From Pogostemon cablin (taxonomy: Eukaryota; Streptophyta; Magnoliopsida; Lamiales; Lamiaceae): a DNA stretch of 64,000 nt. Made by a program: the position numbers and the translations under genes. Shown here one piece after another: positions 35,956 through 47,799 of this stretch; the first letter of the stretch is position 1, and every line of letters starts with the position of its first letter. Under the pieces are notes generated by a model. The model searched no databases. It was given only the letters and a program-made list of their open reading frames with translations, and had not been told where the DNA came from. The DNA lies in NCBI GenBank assembly GCA_023678885.1, contig CM042962.1, positions 21,280,336 to 21,344,335 of the forward strand, read 5' to 3'.

Positions 35956-37070
35956 TGTAACAGCAAATTTTTTATTTATTAAATAATAAACATAAAAAAA
36001 ATTACAAAGATAATCCAATGTGGATTGAACTTGAGAATTGAATAAAAAGTCTCTAGCTATTCTCTGATTCCTCTCTTGAGTTGACTTTTTTGACTCTATC
36101 AACTTTCGAAGTCGGATCTTCGAAGGAAGCTTGTCCTAGCTCAATTTGGGACTTTATAACGTTTTATCTGGAGACGTCGAGCCTTTGTTCGGATGAAACA
36201 TTGACTTGAAGATTTATCGTGAAGAACGCCATTCAATTTGATAGAACGTTGACTTCACGGAAACAGATGGATGAAGAACGCTGGATCGGAGAGGCTTAGC
36301 ACCTTGGTTCTTGACTTGAAGTTACTTTGAAGCTGCTTGAAGCTTGACTTGAAGCCTTCGACTTGAAGCTTTGAGGACTTGAAGATCACTTGAAGGTCTT
36401 GAGCTTGAAATTTCAAAGATTTGAAGATCCTCGAAGGTCTTGAGCTTGAAACTTCGAAGATTTGAAGATCCTCGAAGGTCTTGAGCTTGAAACTTCGAAG
36501 GTTTGAAGATCCTCGAAGGTCTTGAGCTTGAAGCTTTGAAGATCCTCGAATATTTTTGATCTCTTCGATAGCGTCTTGTCTTCGGGTCCTTGAATGTCTG
36601 GAATGAGGACTGAAGGTCCTTATTTATAGGTAGAGAAAATAACCATTTGAGAGATATTTTCTATTTTAAAAGATATGTTGGGCTTCTTTCCTTACTCAAG
36701 CCTGATAGACTGGATACGGGCCTATTAATTTAACTAGACCTGCTGAATTTGATTTTGGCCTATTAATTTAATTAGACATGCTGGATTTCATTTGCTGGGC
36801 TAGTTGACTTGAATCAGGCCAACATGATTTATTTCCTGGGCTTACTGATTTGGGTCAGGCCCTCTTGATTTGAATTGAGTCCACTTGACTTGAATTGAGC
36901 CCATTTAACTTAGATTTGAACTTAAATAATTATATTAATTATCAATTGTTTATTTATTTACTTTAGGAATTAATTTATTTAAATTCCTTAATAAATAAAT
37001 ATTTAATTAATATTTAATATATTTTCCTTTGTATTTTCATTTATTAGACAATAAAATTTAATTGCCTATA
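35956..37070 (-). repeat. 3' LTR of the Tat-like element
   Basis: Matches 44585-45710 throughout. It includes about 4.5 copies of a 41-bp repeat at 36381-36555. Confidence 0.92.
36381..36555. repeat. 41-bp tandem repeats in the 3' LTR
   Basis: Units start at 36381, 36423, 36464, 36505 and about 36538, each with gaagatcctcgaaggtcttg or a close variant. Confidence 0.9.
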
Positions 37071-37082
37071 AATGCCCCTTTC
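37071..37082 (-). other. Polypurine tract of the Tat-like element
   Basis: The minus strand reads gaaaggggcatt immediately before the 3' LTR. Confidence 0.6.
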
Positions 37083-37860
37083 ATTTTGTTCACTAAAATT
37101 TTCTTGAAGTGGACAAAATTGCAAACATTTCATAGGGCTCCTTACATCTGAGCCTTCTTTCCTCTTTAACTAGGGCCTCGCCTCCAACAACTATTTGCCC
37201 TAAACCCTATTTTGGGCTCTACCAATTTTTATTTTTTTACTGGCCCATAAATTTTATTTTTCCTTTCTTTGTATTGGCCCATCAGTTTTATTATTCTTTT
37301 CTTTGCACTGGTCCGTTCATAACTAGATAAGTTCTTCCCTATACTTGGAGAACAAGAAATCTCATAGTATTCTGAATCCTTAGCAAATATACTCAAGAAT
37401 CTAACATGATAATCTCGAACTCACAGATTACACATCATCAAATCAAGAATCTAACATGATAATCTTCAAACTTTACAGATTACACATCGAGGCAAATCCA
37501 AAGAAATATTTGGGTAATCTTCAAATACTTTCTAACCCCTATATGAGGTCCTGCCCTTCAATTCTCACATCACAGCCGACTAAATCATAATTTGCCAAAG
37601 CAAGTTTCATCACCTGATTTGTTTCTCTTTTTTTTACAGATTCTCTTCTCCGTTGGAAGCTGCTGACTTGACAAGAGGTTGTGGTATTGTATATTCTTTC
37701 TTCCTTATTTTCTTCTTGCACTATTGCTTCTTTATTGATTTCTGCATGTATTTTTCTTTCTTGGTTCTCTTTATTTCTGCATATACTATCTCTCTTGCTT
37801 TTTTTCGAACCAAGAAACCAAGCAACATCCTTCCCTTCTCGGAATGATCCAAATTAGTGC
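37083..37860. other. Non-coding spacer between 3' LTR and GC-rich island
   Basis: AT-rich with T-rich stretches. The frames at 37539-37847 are not supported. Confidence 0.4.
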
Positions 37861-39060
37861 TTACGATCACTCATGAATCCTCGGACTGATCGAATGAGTG
37901 CCAATTTCCGTCAACAAGCAACTATCCACATACTCAATCGATCAGCCTCCGTTTACGATCAACAATCAACAGCCTTCTCCATCTCCCATCAACTGCTGCT
38001 GCCAATAGAACACATCAACATGCTTCAACAAAATCCATCTACAGCCTCCATCGATAGCCGTCAACAATCTGCCGACTGCCTCCATCACCCTTGGCTCGAT
38101 CTTCCGCTATCCACAACGGTCCGACCGTCTTGGATTTCCGACTTGAAGCGACAGGGATGTCAATAATTTTCGGCAGCAGCAAGCAAAGCCGATCAAAATG
38201 GCCTATGAAGTTGTGGTCGTTGGGTTACAGAAACTGATGGATGGCTGGAAGTGGCGAAGGGTCCCTCCGGCGAGCTGGCACGGCAGCGGTCAGGCAGCAA
38301 ATTCCAGCAGATGGCCACCAACGAGAGGAAGCAACGACCCAGGATGGATTTCCAACGGAAGAAGCAACAAACCCGGCGGTTGGAGCATATCCGACAAGAA
38401 ACGGTGGCTGTTTGGAGGCAGGACAATGGAACTCTTCGATGTTCACTTCAGCCCTGTAATGGTTGGTGATGAATCCGGCGAGTCAATTGCTGATGGTGTC
38501 AAGGCGCGGTTTTTTTTTCGGATCGCGGCGGTGGGAGATCGAACGATGGGAGACGACTGTCACGGGGGAGCAGCATTCCCGGCGATGGTAGCGTTGACGA
38601 CGCAGCGAGGATGTGTGAAAGTAGAGCACCGATGGTCGCTGGCGATCCGATGCAGCTGAAGGGCGGCGTGCGGCAGCGCGACTTGCGGCGTCAGGGATCG
38701 CGGTCTTCCGGAGACGGCGGCGCGCAACAGCACGGCTGCTTCGATTTTCGTGACCTCCGGCAATGACGGCGACGCATCAATGGTCAGTGATGGCTGGCAA
38801 TTTTCCGGAGGCAGTGGCGGCTGGCGACTGGCGACGAGGCGACTGGCGCGGCTGGACGGCGAGTGGTCGACAGGTATGGCCAGATCCGGCGGCGTACTGG
38901 TGGATTCGGCTGAGTGACGATCGGCTGTTGGTGATTCCGGCAGCAACACTCGGTTGTGTGCAGTTTAGCCAATCGGTGACGAGCAGGGCTCGTAGATCTG
39001 GGTCGCCACTTTTCGGCGGAGCGCACAACCTTGGTTTTGACATTTGAGGAAATCTGGCAG
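37861..39060 (+). promoter_or_regulatory. GC-rich island upstream of the antisense gene
   Basis: Markedly richer in G, C and CpG than anything else in the first 60 kb, especially 38200-39030, and open in several frames on both strands (for example 38198-38659 plus, 38560-38949 minus). No frame gives a recognisable protein. It lies just upstream of the plus-strand mobile-domain gene, with an intron-like acceptor (ttttgcag, 39417-39424) between them, so it may hold that gene's promoter and untranslated first exon. A captured host-gene fragment is the alternative. Confidence 0.4.
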
Positions 39061-39424
39061 TGGAGAGAAGATCCCGTTTTTTTCTCTTGTAATTGGGACT
39101 ACAGTTCACGTGCCTTCCTTAGGACGGATCGTGTCTTGACTGTTCTTTCAATTAATTAGACCCCTTGGTCACTTAACTTGGGCTTCATCCTTGGGCTTTA
39201 GTATATCCTCTAATGATCTACTTGGTGTATTTATTTGGGCTTCAGCAAAACTTGCCTCAAATCTCACTTGGCGGCCCATCTGACCATAAGTTTAATTTAC
39301 AATGTTAGACTCAATAATTAACTGACTCCATTTATTTTGAGTCTTTTAATTAATTAAGTTCATAAACTTAAACTATTTCATGCCCATTTTCTGGTCCTCT
39401 AATATTCCACCATTTGTTTTGCAG

Positions 39425-42238
39425 CTTACCCAATTTTCGGCATGATTTTCTTCAGAAATATCACAGGACAGTCCGGCTCAAACAACTTACTAATCCTCGA
39501 TGACGAGCGTCAACCTTTGAATAAAGGGACTCGCCTTTTAATCGAGAAATCTCTATTAGAGAATCATGCTGTAGTTCCTACTAATCTTAAGAACGACTTC
39601 TACCTTGAATGTTGGTCTCATGAGCTTACTTTGGGGAAGAATAACATAACCTAGACTTTGAAAGGAGTTGATATTGACCCACACCCTAGTTTAGAACCCC
39701 TACCCTCCTTGGGATGACGCATCTCGGAAGGAAAAGGTAAAGTAACTTGGGGAGAGCCGATTAAATTTCTTGGAGACTTCCGCTACATCAAAGGGTACTG
39801 GAAACGGACTGAAGATGTGCTAAGCCGATGCCGATCTCTTCTTCGAAACCTCAAGCTTTACGATGCTGTCTTCGCATCTCTCATTACTTATGATTGTAAC
39901 TGCGAAATCATCAAAGCTTTCAGCGAGACTTGGTGTTCTTCCACCAACACTTTACTCACCAAACATGGAGAGATGTCTATCTCTTTGTGGGATTTATACA
40001 ACTTGATGGGGTTGCCTTTAGCTGGAAACTTGTATGATGAAGCTGTGCCGAGCTTAGCAGAACTGTTTTCCACTAGTAATGAACTATGTATCCCGTGCAG
40101 CTGTAGACATCTACTTGGCGCTTATCACTTGCTTTACAAGAATACTAATAGGAAAGGTGTGACGATTGATCAATGGGTGGATTTTTGGTCTAAGAAGACT
40201 GTAACATACCTTGCGCCTCCTATGTGGGTTGAGAAAAAGTCAACTACTTGGCCCAAAAAAACTTATAATTCAACCGAAATTATTCCAAATCACCATTCCT
40301 GGACATCTGCTGAGATAGATCAATTCAGAAAAATAGGAATTGCGCAAGTAAACTAAGAAGAGACCTATCTAACTGCTCATTCTGGCTTTGTACGTTTGCA
40401 CATCCAGGTAATGAAGTAGGCTTGATTCGACTGAGTACCTTTAAAGTGGCGAGTTTAATGGTTGCAGGAAAAAAATGAGCCTTGCAATTTCGATATTGAC
40501 GAGCATCTATCGTGGTTTGAACACAATCTCAAATTCATCAAACCCATCTGAAGTTAAATCAACATTTCATGTTCATTTTGTCCATGCTTGGTTGGCTTAT
40601 TACTTCAAGACTCATTTTCCGATTGCTAGTAAATTATCTTATCCTCGCATGGTAGCTTACTCTGGTGAGCAAGGCACAAAATACTTTAATCTTGAGGAGG
40701 CTCGCAAACGAATTCAAACAGCTGATAATGCTTTGTGGACTTGCAACATTTTTTCCAAAGATGTAGCTGTCTATTATGTGGATGATGGGAATAATGATTG
40801 GACTAGTTGGACCCATCTTGTAGCTCTTTGTACCAGTTATCTCACATTGAGACAAGGTGGCTGTTATGTGATGGAGCCATATTCTCCTCATAGATTAGCC
40901 CGTCAATTTAGTTTTCTGCAAGATGGTCCTAACATGCTTAGAACAAACCTCCGCAAGGCCTTTTTGGAAGAAGGATTTGATCACTGGTGGCATTCCACTA
41001 CGTGTAACTCCAAATCTGAAGCTTACTTTCCAGGTGCAGCCTCAGCTCCTAAGAACTACTCCACGTCTGAATATAAGGAGTGGTGGAAGCATGTTCATGG
41101 CGCTTACTTGTCTGATCACAAAGACCTGATTACCCCATCATCAGCCCCTATAGAGGAAGAAGTGGACATCATAGGTGATCTTGATGAAAACAACCAAGAC
41201 ATCCGAGATATTTCTTCGGTGCATGACATGGTACGACCCGTAGTGCATAAAAGAAAGAAAAGTCAACCTGCGAGAAGCTGCAGTGCCTCCAGTGAACAAT
41301 ATTGGAAGAGGAAGAAATTCGTCGTCCATGCTGAGAAACAAGATGACAAGGTCTCCTTTATTTTCTTTCTTCTTTTTTTTCTCTCTTCTCTTTTTATAAA
41401 AGGTTCTCTTTTTTTTTACCGAAGGCTGCACAACAGGTCTCTTGCCCTAAGGCTGGTGAAGAAAAGGAATTAATTGCAGCAGTTGCTTCAGAAGACTTAG
41501 CCAATGAGGTTGTCCAATTTTCCACATTTTACTTTTTTTATTGCACATCCTTTTCCACCTAAACATATTTTTTTTCTTCAGATCCTGTGGTCTTTCTTCA
41601 AGCTCTAAGGATAATGATTCTACAAAAAGCGACGCATCTAACACAGCCATGTATTCTTCCTCAAAGGCATGCCCATCAATAACAGAATTTAAATTTAAAA
41701 AAAAGTTCGAAGTCTCAAGGATCAATTTGCTCGAAAAGCCTGGACCCGTATCAAAGCTAAACTTCAACGGACCCCTATCGAATTTTTATCCTCTCTGAGG
41801 GAGGGGATATTTAACCTGATAGAGAAAGTAAAGGTGCTCAAGATCGACTGTTCTATTTTAGAGAAGGCCTTGAATCCTCTATTTGATAAGGCCGCTGCTT
41901 ATACTACCGCCAAATTGAAGTCTGATAAAGCGACCTCCATGGGGGATCATGTAAAAGTCTTAGCCGATGTCAAGGGTCATCTTCAGAGTTGTAAGAGTAT
42001 CCATATGATGGAGATAGAAAAACTAAAGACAACCTGGGAAGAGCTGGAGCTGATAAGCAAAGAGTCGGCCAACTCGAAGGATGAAGAGAAGACTTTATCT
42101 GAAGCAGCTAATCGCCTCCAACAAACTCTCTGTCGGGCTAAGAAAGAAGTTGAACTCATAGAAGAGGATATCCTTGCACTCGATAAAGCGACTACCTTAA
42201 AGGAGTATTCATCTGAAAATGAGAAGGCAGCTCTGTAG
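39425..42238 (+). pseudogene. Antisense plant mobile domain (PMD-like) gene with coiled-coil tail
   Basis: It runs opposite to the host retrotransposon. The first exon reads from the ATG at 39442 through the mobile-domain N-terminal half (SISLWDLYNLMGLPLAGNLY, about 39970-40040). 40410-41350 continues with STFKVASLMV, ILTSIYRGLN, FHVHFVHAWLAYYF and EPYSPHRLARQFSF, the conserved plant mobile domain core. Two introns with GT/AG ends follow (41351-41436, 41509-41581), then an acidic/basic linker and a coiled coil (41834-42238). In-frame stops at 39652, near 39715 and at 40354, a frameshift near 40380 and another near 41700 make it a pseudogene. The domain is found in MAIL1-type host proteins and in retrotransposon extra ORFs; its biochemical role is unclear. 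Confidence 0.75.
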
Positions 42239-43027
42239 TCTGAATTACGAAGCATACTCTCTGATAACTTCTTTGTTTAGTATAGAACTTCTTTTTGTTC
42301 ATTCCTTTATTCATTTATTTGCTCTTTTTTTTCTTTTATGCTTTTCAAATGTCAAGTATTTGTGACTTATGAACAAAAGATATTTCCCCTTTCGTTTACT
42401 TCACTGTCTTTATACTTCATCAATGGGCTAGCATCATGAAAAATTTATCACCATACTGTCATCATAATTGGAATTTCTAACTTCTTCAACTGACGAGCTA
42501 ACTTACACAAGATAACCCATATAATGACTGAACTTAGTGGGCTGCTAAGCTGCCTACGTACCTCTTTATGGTTTGAATGGGGGGATGTCGTACACAGTTT
42601 ATACTCATGCGGGCCAGGAGTGACTATTCTTTAATCACTTTAGGCAAAGTAGGGTATTTAATGCTTTAACTACTTAAAATACCAGAGTGGGGTAAATTAA
42701 TAGTTTAACCACGTATAATTACCTTTGGTGGTTGCCGTACACAGTTTGTACTCGTGTGGACCAGGAGTTCGTCGTACACAGTTTATACTCATGCAGACCA
42801 GGAGTTTATCCTACAAAGTTTATACTCATGCGGACCAGGAGTAACATGCAGTTTAGGCTTATGCGTCATGGAGCCTTCCTTGGGTTTGACTGGATTACGC
42901 ATAGTAGAGTTTCAGGAATTTGCCATTTATGGGGCCAATTCCCACTTCATCTTCAGATATCAACTTGTATGCACCATTTGTATACACTTCTTTCACAACA
43001 TGTGGGCCATCCCACTTGGGCAAGAAT
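42239..43027. other. Non-coding gap between the PMD gene and integrase
   Basis: It holds a 35-38-bp repeat (next entry) and no recognisable gene. The two convergent coding regions end on either side of it. Confidence 0.5.
42587..42842. repeat. Four copies of a 35-38-bp repeat
   Basis: Units at 42587-42621, about 42734-42768, 42769-42805 and 42806-42842 share tacacagtttatactcatgc and end ccaggagt. The last three are head-to-tail. Confidence 0.85.
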
Positions 43028-44143
43028 TTATTTCCAACTCGGTGAATGATGACAAGAACGTATCTTCACTTTCTTGTTAAACGTTCCGAAGAGGCGAGCT
43101 TGATAGCACTCAAGTCTTTGTTGTGCTTCCAACCTCTTTTCATCAAGTGCCTCTAATTCTTCGAGACGAATTCGTGTGTTCTCTTCTTCAGTTAAACCTT
43201 CTTGTATGGCTATTCTCAAAGATGGGATTTGCTTTTCAAGGGGCACCACAGCTTCAACCCCATATACAAGAGAATATGGAGTAGCTTGAGTAGGCGTTCG
43301 GTAAGTGGTTCGGTATGCCCATATAGCTTCATAAATCCTTTCATGCCAGTCTCATTTTTACTTCGAGACTACCTTCTTCAACAGATTACATAGCGTCTTG
43401 TTGAAGGCTTCCGCGAGCCCATTAGCTGCTGTATTGCACATAGAAGATTTTCTTTGCTTGAAGTCAAACTTCTCACAAAGTTTATCAATCAAAGAGTTAC
43501 TGAACGACCTCCCATTATTGGTGATGATGTATCGAGGCACTCCATATCTATATATAATGTTGATGTGGATGAAATCAGCAACATTTTTTTCTTAACTTCC
43601 CTCAAGGGTACAACTTCCGCCCACTTGGAAAAGATGACCTCCAGAAGACTTTATTAAGGGCCCCACCACATCTAAGCCCCATGCATCAAATGGCCACAAA
43701 GAAACTGTTGGATGTAATGGTTCAGGAGGTTGATGAATGAGATTTGCATGAAACTGACATGGCTGACGTCTTTGTGCATAGTCTATGCAATCCTTTACCA
43801 TAGAAGGCTAGTAATATCTCATCCTCTTGATTCTTAAATGTAACTTGGGTCCTAACTGATGGGCGGCACATATTCCAGAATGAGCTTCCTCCATAGCTTG
43901 AAGAGCTTCTTAATCACTTAAGCATCTTAAGAGAATACCATCAAACAATCTTCTATATAGTGTATCTTTGTAATAGAAGAATCGTGGTACTCTAAGTCGG
44001 ACATCAACCCTTAGGTGTGGATCATTGGGAAGCTTATCATACTTCAAGTAATCCACGAACGGCACATATTCCAGAATGAGCTTCCTCCATAGCTTGAAGA
44101 GCTTCTTCATCTTGCTTTTCGTACGCCTGGCTTGTTTCGGCAC
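43028..44143 (-). pseudogene. Tat/Ogre-like integrase, broken
   Basis: Minus-strand order is the zinc-binding region start (PRFFYYKDTLYRRLFDGILL, 43910-44143), core start (WPFDAWGLDVVGP, 43592-43801), middle core (YIITNNGRSFSN and NGLAEAFNKTL, 43358-43540) and C-terminal region (IPSLRIAIQEGL, 43028-43249). It would integrate element cDNA. Frames break between all four pieces. The second catalytic Asp is Asn in ITNNG, while the first Asp and the Glu are present. The gag N-terminus lies directly upstream, so about 3 kb encoding protease, RT and RNase H is gone. Confidence 0.85.
43864..44110 (-). repeat. Displaced 51-bp duplication at the gag-integrase junction
   Basis: Copies at 43864-43914 and 44060-44110 share cggcacatattccagaatga and the following 30 bases. 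The left copy is in place within integrase; the right one sits at the junction with gag. Confidence 0.8.
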
Positions 44144-44520
44144 CAGCCATTTTCTAATTTGAAGATCAAAGTACTTTGTTCTTGATTTTGTTTTGCAAGT
44201 GCAGCAACGGATTCAGTTAAGCTTGCCAATTGATCTTCGACAGACGACGTGTTTGTTACCATAGTTAAGGCTACGGATGAATCAGACGATGAACTTTCTT
44301 CAAGTATAGGAGTTGAGCTACCTGAGTCGGTTTTCTCATCTTTATCATTATATGGTATTACTCTAGAGGTAACTCCAACTGAAGAATTTATCTCTGAAGA
44401 GGCTTCAGATCGTGCCATCTTTGACATGCTTCTAGTTGTAACATTAACATCTTCAACTTGTAGTTTCGAAAACTTGGAGACAGAAGCTGATCTGTTGACT
44501 TTGACTCTTAGTGGAGTCAT
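44111..44520 (-). pseudogene. Tat/Ogre-like gag N-terminal fragment
   Basis: The minus-strand ATG at 44520 opens a Ser/Thr/Glu-rich segment with VTTRSMSK and a heptad stretch (SVEDQLASLTESVAALAKQN), typical of the first part of Tat gag. It ends where integrase-derived sequence begins. It starts 40 bases after the PBS. Confidence 0.6.
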
Positions 44521-44561
44521 TTTACTTTGCTTATGTGAAGAGGAGATGAGAGGTAGAAACT

Positions 44562-44579
44562 GTCCCACTGGGCGTGCCA
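44562..44579 (-). other. Primer-binding site of the Tat-like element
   Basis: The minus strand reads TGGCACGCCCAGTGGGAC, five bases after the 5' LTR end, a sequence usual for Tat/Ogre-lineage elements. Confidence 0.75.
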
Positions 44580-44584
44580 AAATT

Positions 44585-45710
44585 TGTAACAACAAAATTT
44601 GTATTTATTAAATAATAAACACAAAAGAAATTACAAAGATAATCCAATGTGGATTAAACTTGAGAATTGAATAATCAGTCTCTAGCTATCCTCTGATTCC
44701 TCTCTTAAGTTGACTTTTTTGACTCTATCAACTTTCGGAGTTGAATTTTTGGAGGAAGCTTGTCCGAGCTCAATTTGGGACTTTATAACGTTTTATCCGG
44801 AGGCATCGAGCCTTTGTTCGGATCAAACATTGACTTGAAGATTTGTCATGAAGAACACCGTTCAATTTGGTAGAACGTTGACTTCACGGAAACAGATGGA
44901 TGAAGAACGCCGGATCGGAGAGGCTTAGCACCTTGGTCTTTAATCGGAGGCAGTTCTTGACTTGAAGTTACTTTGAATATTCTTGAAGCTTGACTTGAAG
45001 CCTTCAACTTAAAGCTTTGAGGACTTGAAGATCACTTGAAGGTCTTGAGCTTGAAACTTTGAAGATTTGAAGATCCTCGAAGGTCTTGAGCTTGAAACTT
45101 CGAAGATTTGAAGATCCTCGAAGGTCTTGAGCTTGAAACTTCAAAGATTTGAAGATCCTCGAAGGTCTTGAGCTTGAAGCTTTGAAGATTTGAAGATCCT
45201 CGAATGTTTTTGATCTCATCGAGAGTCCTTGAATGTCTGGAATGAGGACTGAAGGTCTTTATTTATAGGAATAGAAAATAACCACTTGAGAGATATTTTC
45301 TCTTATAAAAGATATGTAGGGCTTCTTTCATTTACTCAAGCTTGCTGGACTGGATACGGGCCTATTAATTTAACTAGACCTGCAGGATTTGATTTGAGCC
45401 TATTAATTTAATTAGACCTGCTGGATTTGATTTGCTGGGCTAGTTGACTTGAATCAGGCCCACATGATTTATTTCCTGGGCTTACTGATTTGGGTCAGGC
45501 CCTCTTGATTTGAATTGAGTCCACTTGACTTGAATTGAGCCCATTTGACTTGGATTTGGGCTCAAATAATTATATTAATTATCAATTATTTATTTATTTA
45601 CTTTAGGAATTAATTTATTTAAATTCCCTAATAAATAAATATTTAATTAATATTTAATATATTTTTCTTTGCATTTTTATTTATTAGGCAATAAAATTTA
45701 ATTGCCTACA
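44585..45710 (-). repeat. 5' LTR of the Tat-like element
   Basis: Pairs with 35956-37070. The 41-bp repeats recur at about 45027-45205; the minus-strand frame 45004-45219 is only this repeat read through. Confidence 0.92.
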
Positions 45711-45715
45711 GGCCT

Positions 45716-47540
45716 TATTTACATCTTTTTATTTTTGTAAACTCAAGCTTTGACTGGGCTGTAATGGATTTGAATGGATGACTTATTATTATTTTTAAAT
45801 ATCTTTTTCATTTTTTAAAAAGAGCGGCGATATTACCACCTGAAACATCACTAAGAGCGCCCGAATCTCTAAATAAATAATGGTGAAATTCCTATTATAG
45901 CCCACCTATAAATTTAGACCAATGATTACTTAAGCTAACTTATTTTGCTAAGTCCACCCAAAAACATTAATAAGTCTACCCAAAATTATTACTCTATATA
46001 TCAAACCCTAAATACTAAAACACACCGGGAGAAAATTTAAAGAAAGAGAAAAACAAAAGGAACAAGATAAAAAAACTGGAGAAATTTTCAAAGAAAGTGA
46101 AGAAGAACTTAAAAGACAGAAAAAATAGTCATTGGTGTAAATTAAAAATCCGACTTAATCATTTTATATAAGTAAAAGAGTTCGACTGCGGTGCACCAGT
46201 GACACCAGTGCACCTGGACGATTTCAGTCATTATTAGATTATAATTGAATCCCTACCATTAATTAATTTAAATAATTAAAAATGAAAATAGGATAACTAC
46301 CCACTAACTATACTTTTAGCCTATAAATTCTAAGGTGGACCCTAGAACAACCCAAAATTTTAAAATTCCCAATTTTATTTTCTAAAATACGAATTTCTGC
46401 AATTTCATTTGTCTCGCAAACAACATGATTTTAACCAAGAAAAATATCCTAATTAATTAGTCGACGATGTGGCAATTGGCATTGTGTGCAAGCAGTGATG
46501 GAAATATGGGCTTGAGAGGGGGTGGATTAGTCAGCAGAGGGTTACTTGGTAGTGGTGGCAGTTGACATGGTGGGCAAGCCTGTAACCCTATTGACACTTT
46601 GAAGTAAGAAAATCATTAATTTTGACTAAAAATAATAATATTTTGTAAAATTAATCGCATGATAAACTAAGAAATGAGCTCTATAATGTAATGCATCATG
46701 AAAAACTCATATACATGGATTGTGCATATATACATTAAGGAGAAATACATGCAAAATATACTTATAAAATTTATATTAAAGTATAAAAGAAGTCTAATGT
46801 ATTTGTTTCTCCTCAATTATCATCATTCTGCAGCAATGTTAGCATCCACTGTCTTTCTTCCTCCGTCAATCCTTCAACATTGATGTCATCATCTCCTATT
46901 AGTTGATTGCCCTATAATGTATTTTTATGGGTCATTACGACTCGTCGTTGTCGTGAAAGAGCTGGGTTGATCTCGCTGGTGGAGTCTTGCCCTTTTATTC
47001 ATACTTTCTGTCATGAAACAAACAAGTATGCATGTCATGATACATATAAAACCTAACCCATTTTTAATAAAAATAAATTTAAATGCTTATATATATATAT
47101 ATAATTCCATACCACAAGTTGGAGGATCAAAATTGAAAGTGTATGGTGCTCTATAGTTTGGATGTTGAAAAGTCATCATGTCGTTTTGTTGATTATAACT
47201 CGTCGTTACAAATGACTATTGTTGATTTTGAAAGTTGACTCTCCTCCTTTTATTCATGTTATATGTCAAAAATCAAACAAATATAGTTAATAAAATAAAG
47301 TGCATTATTAAAATGAGATTAAACAAACAAATAAATAATAATATAAGATACTTGTAGATGTATATTATGCCAAGCATGCATACCCGTGAATGATGATGGA
47401 AGGTTATATACATTACGGGCTACTCCATAGTCATCCTTTTCCATTGGTGATTTTATTGTACGTGACAAGTTGCAAAAGTACACCTTTGTTAGCCTTGAGA
47501 TGACATTTTTAAGTTGCTATCACAATTCAAGAAATTATAT
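45716..47540. other. Unassigned flank of the Tat-like element
   Basis: Low-complexity AT-rich DNA. On the minus strand, short stretches at 46830-47290 look faintly protein-like (DDINVEGLTEEERQWML near 46880, and an MNKR.R phrase near both 47020 and 47270), suggesting an old duplicated gene or transposon ORF of about 255-bp period. I do not recognise it. A gtgcacc-containing palindromic patch lies at 46190-46220. Confidence 0.3.
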
Positions 47541-47542
47541 TA

Positions 47543-47797
47543 CTCCCTCCGTGTCATTTCAATCTTTACACATTTTCAATTTGGGCGTCTCATTTCAATC
47601 TTTACATTTCCCTTTTTGGTAGATGGGACCCACACAAATTAACTTTTTCTCTCTCCATAACCCCACACTTCACACTAATACACCTAACCACTTTACATTA
47701 AAATATTATTCCTCTCACCTCACTACACATTAAAATACTACATTCTTTAATCTACGTGCAAAAAACAAACGTAAATCTTGAAACGGGACGGAGGGAG
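47543..47797. mobile_element. Stowaway-like MITE (255 bp)
   Basis: The ends are CTCCCTCCGTGTCATTTCAA and its inverted counterpart TTGAAACGGGACGGAGGGAG, flanked by TA (47541-47542 and 47798-47799). Confidence 0.88.
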
Positions 47798-47799
47798 TA

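Larger units (their letters stand above)
35956..45710 (-). mobile_element. Tat/Ogre-like LTR retrotransposon, internally deleted
   Basis: Two LTRs of 1115 and 1126 bp (35956-37070, 44585-45710) start TGTAACA on the plus strand and flank a 7.5-kb interior. The target duplication is ggccc (35951-35955) and ggcct (45711-45715). The PBS at 44562-44579 and the polypurine tract at 37071-37082 show minus orientation. The interior holds a gag N-terminus and an integrase, but protease, RT and RNase H are absent. An antisense gene with a plant mobile domain occupies the 3' half, a layout known for additional ORFs in the Tat lineage. Confidence 0.88.

Noticed and set aside
38193..39109. Multiple overlapping open frames in the GC-rich island
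   Set aside because: Open frames on both strands are expected from high GC content, and no domain or conserved phrase supports any one of them.
45004..45219. 71-residue Phe/Leu/Ser repeat protein
   Set aside because: It is the 41-bp LTR tandem repeat translated; the matching stretch in the other LTR is not open in the same way.
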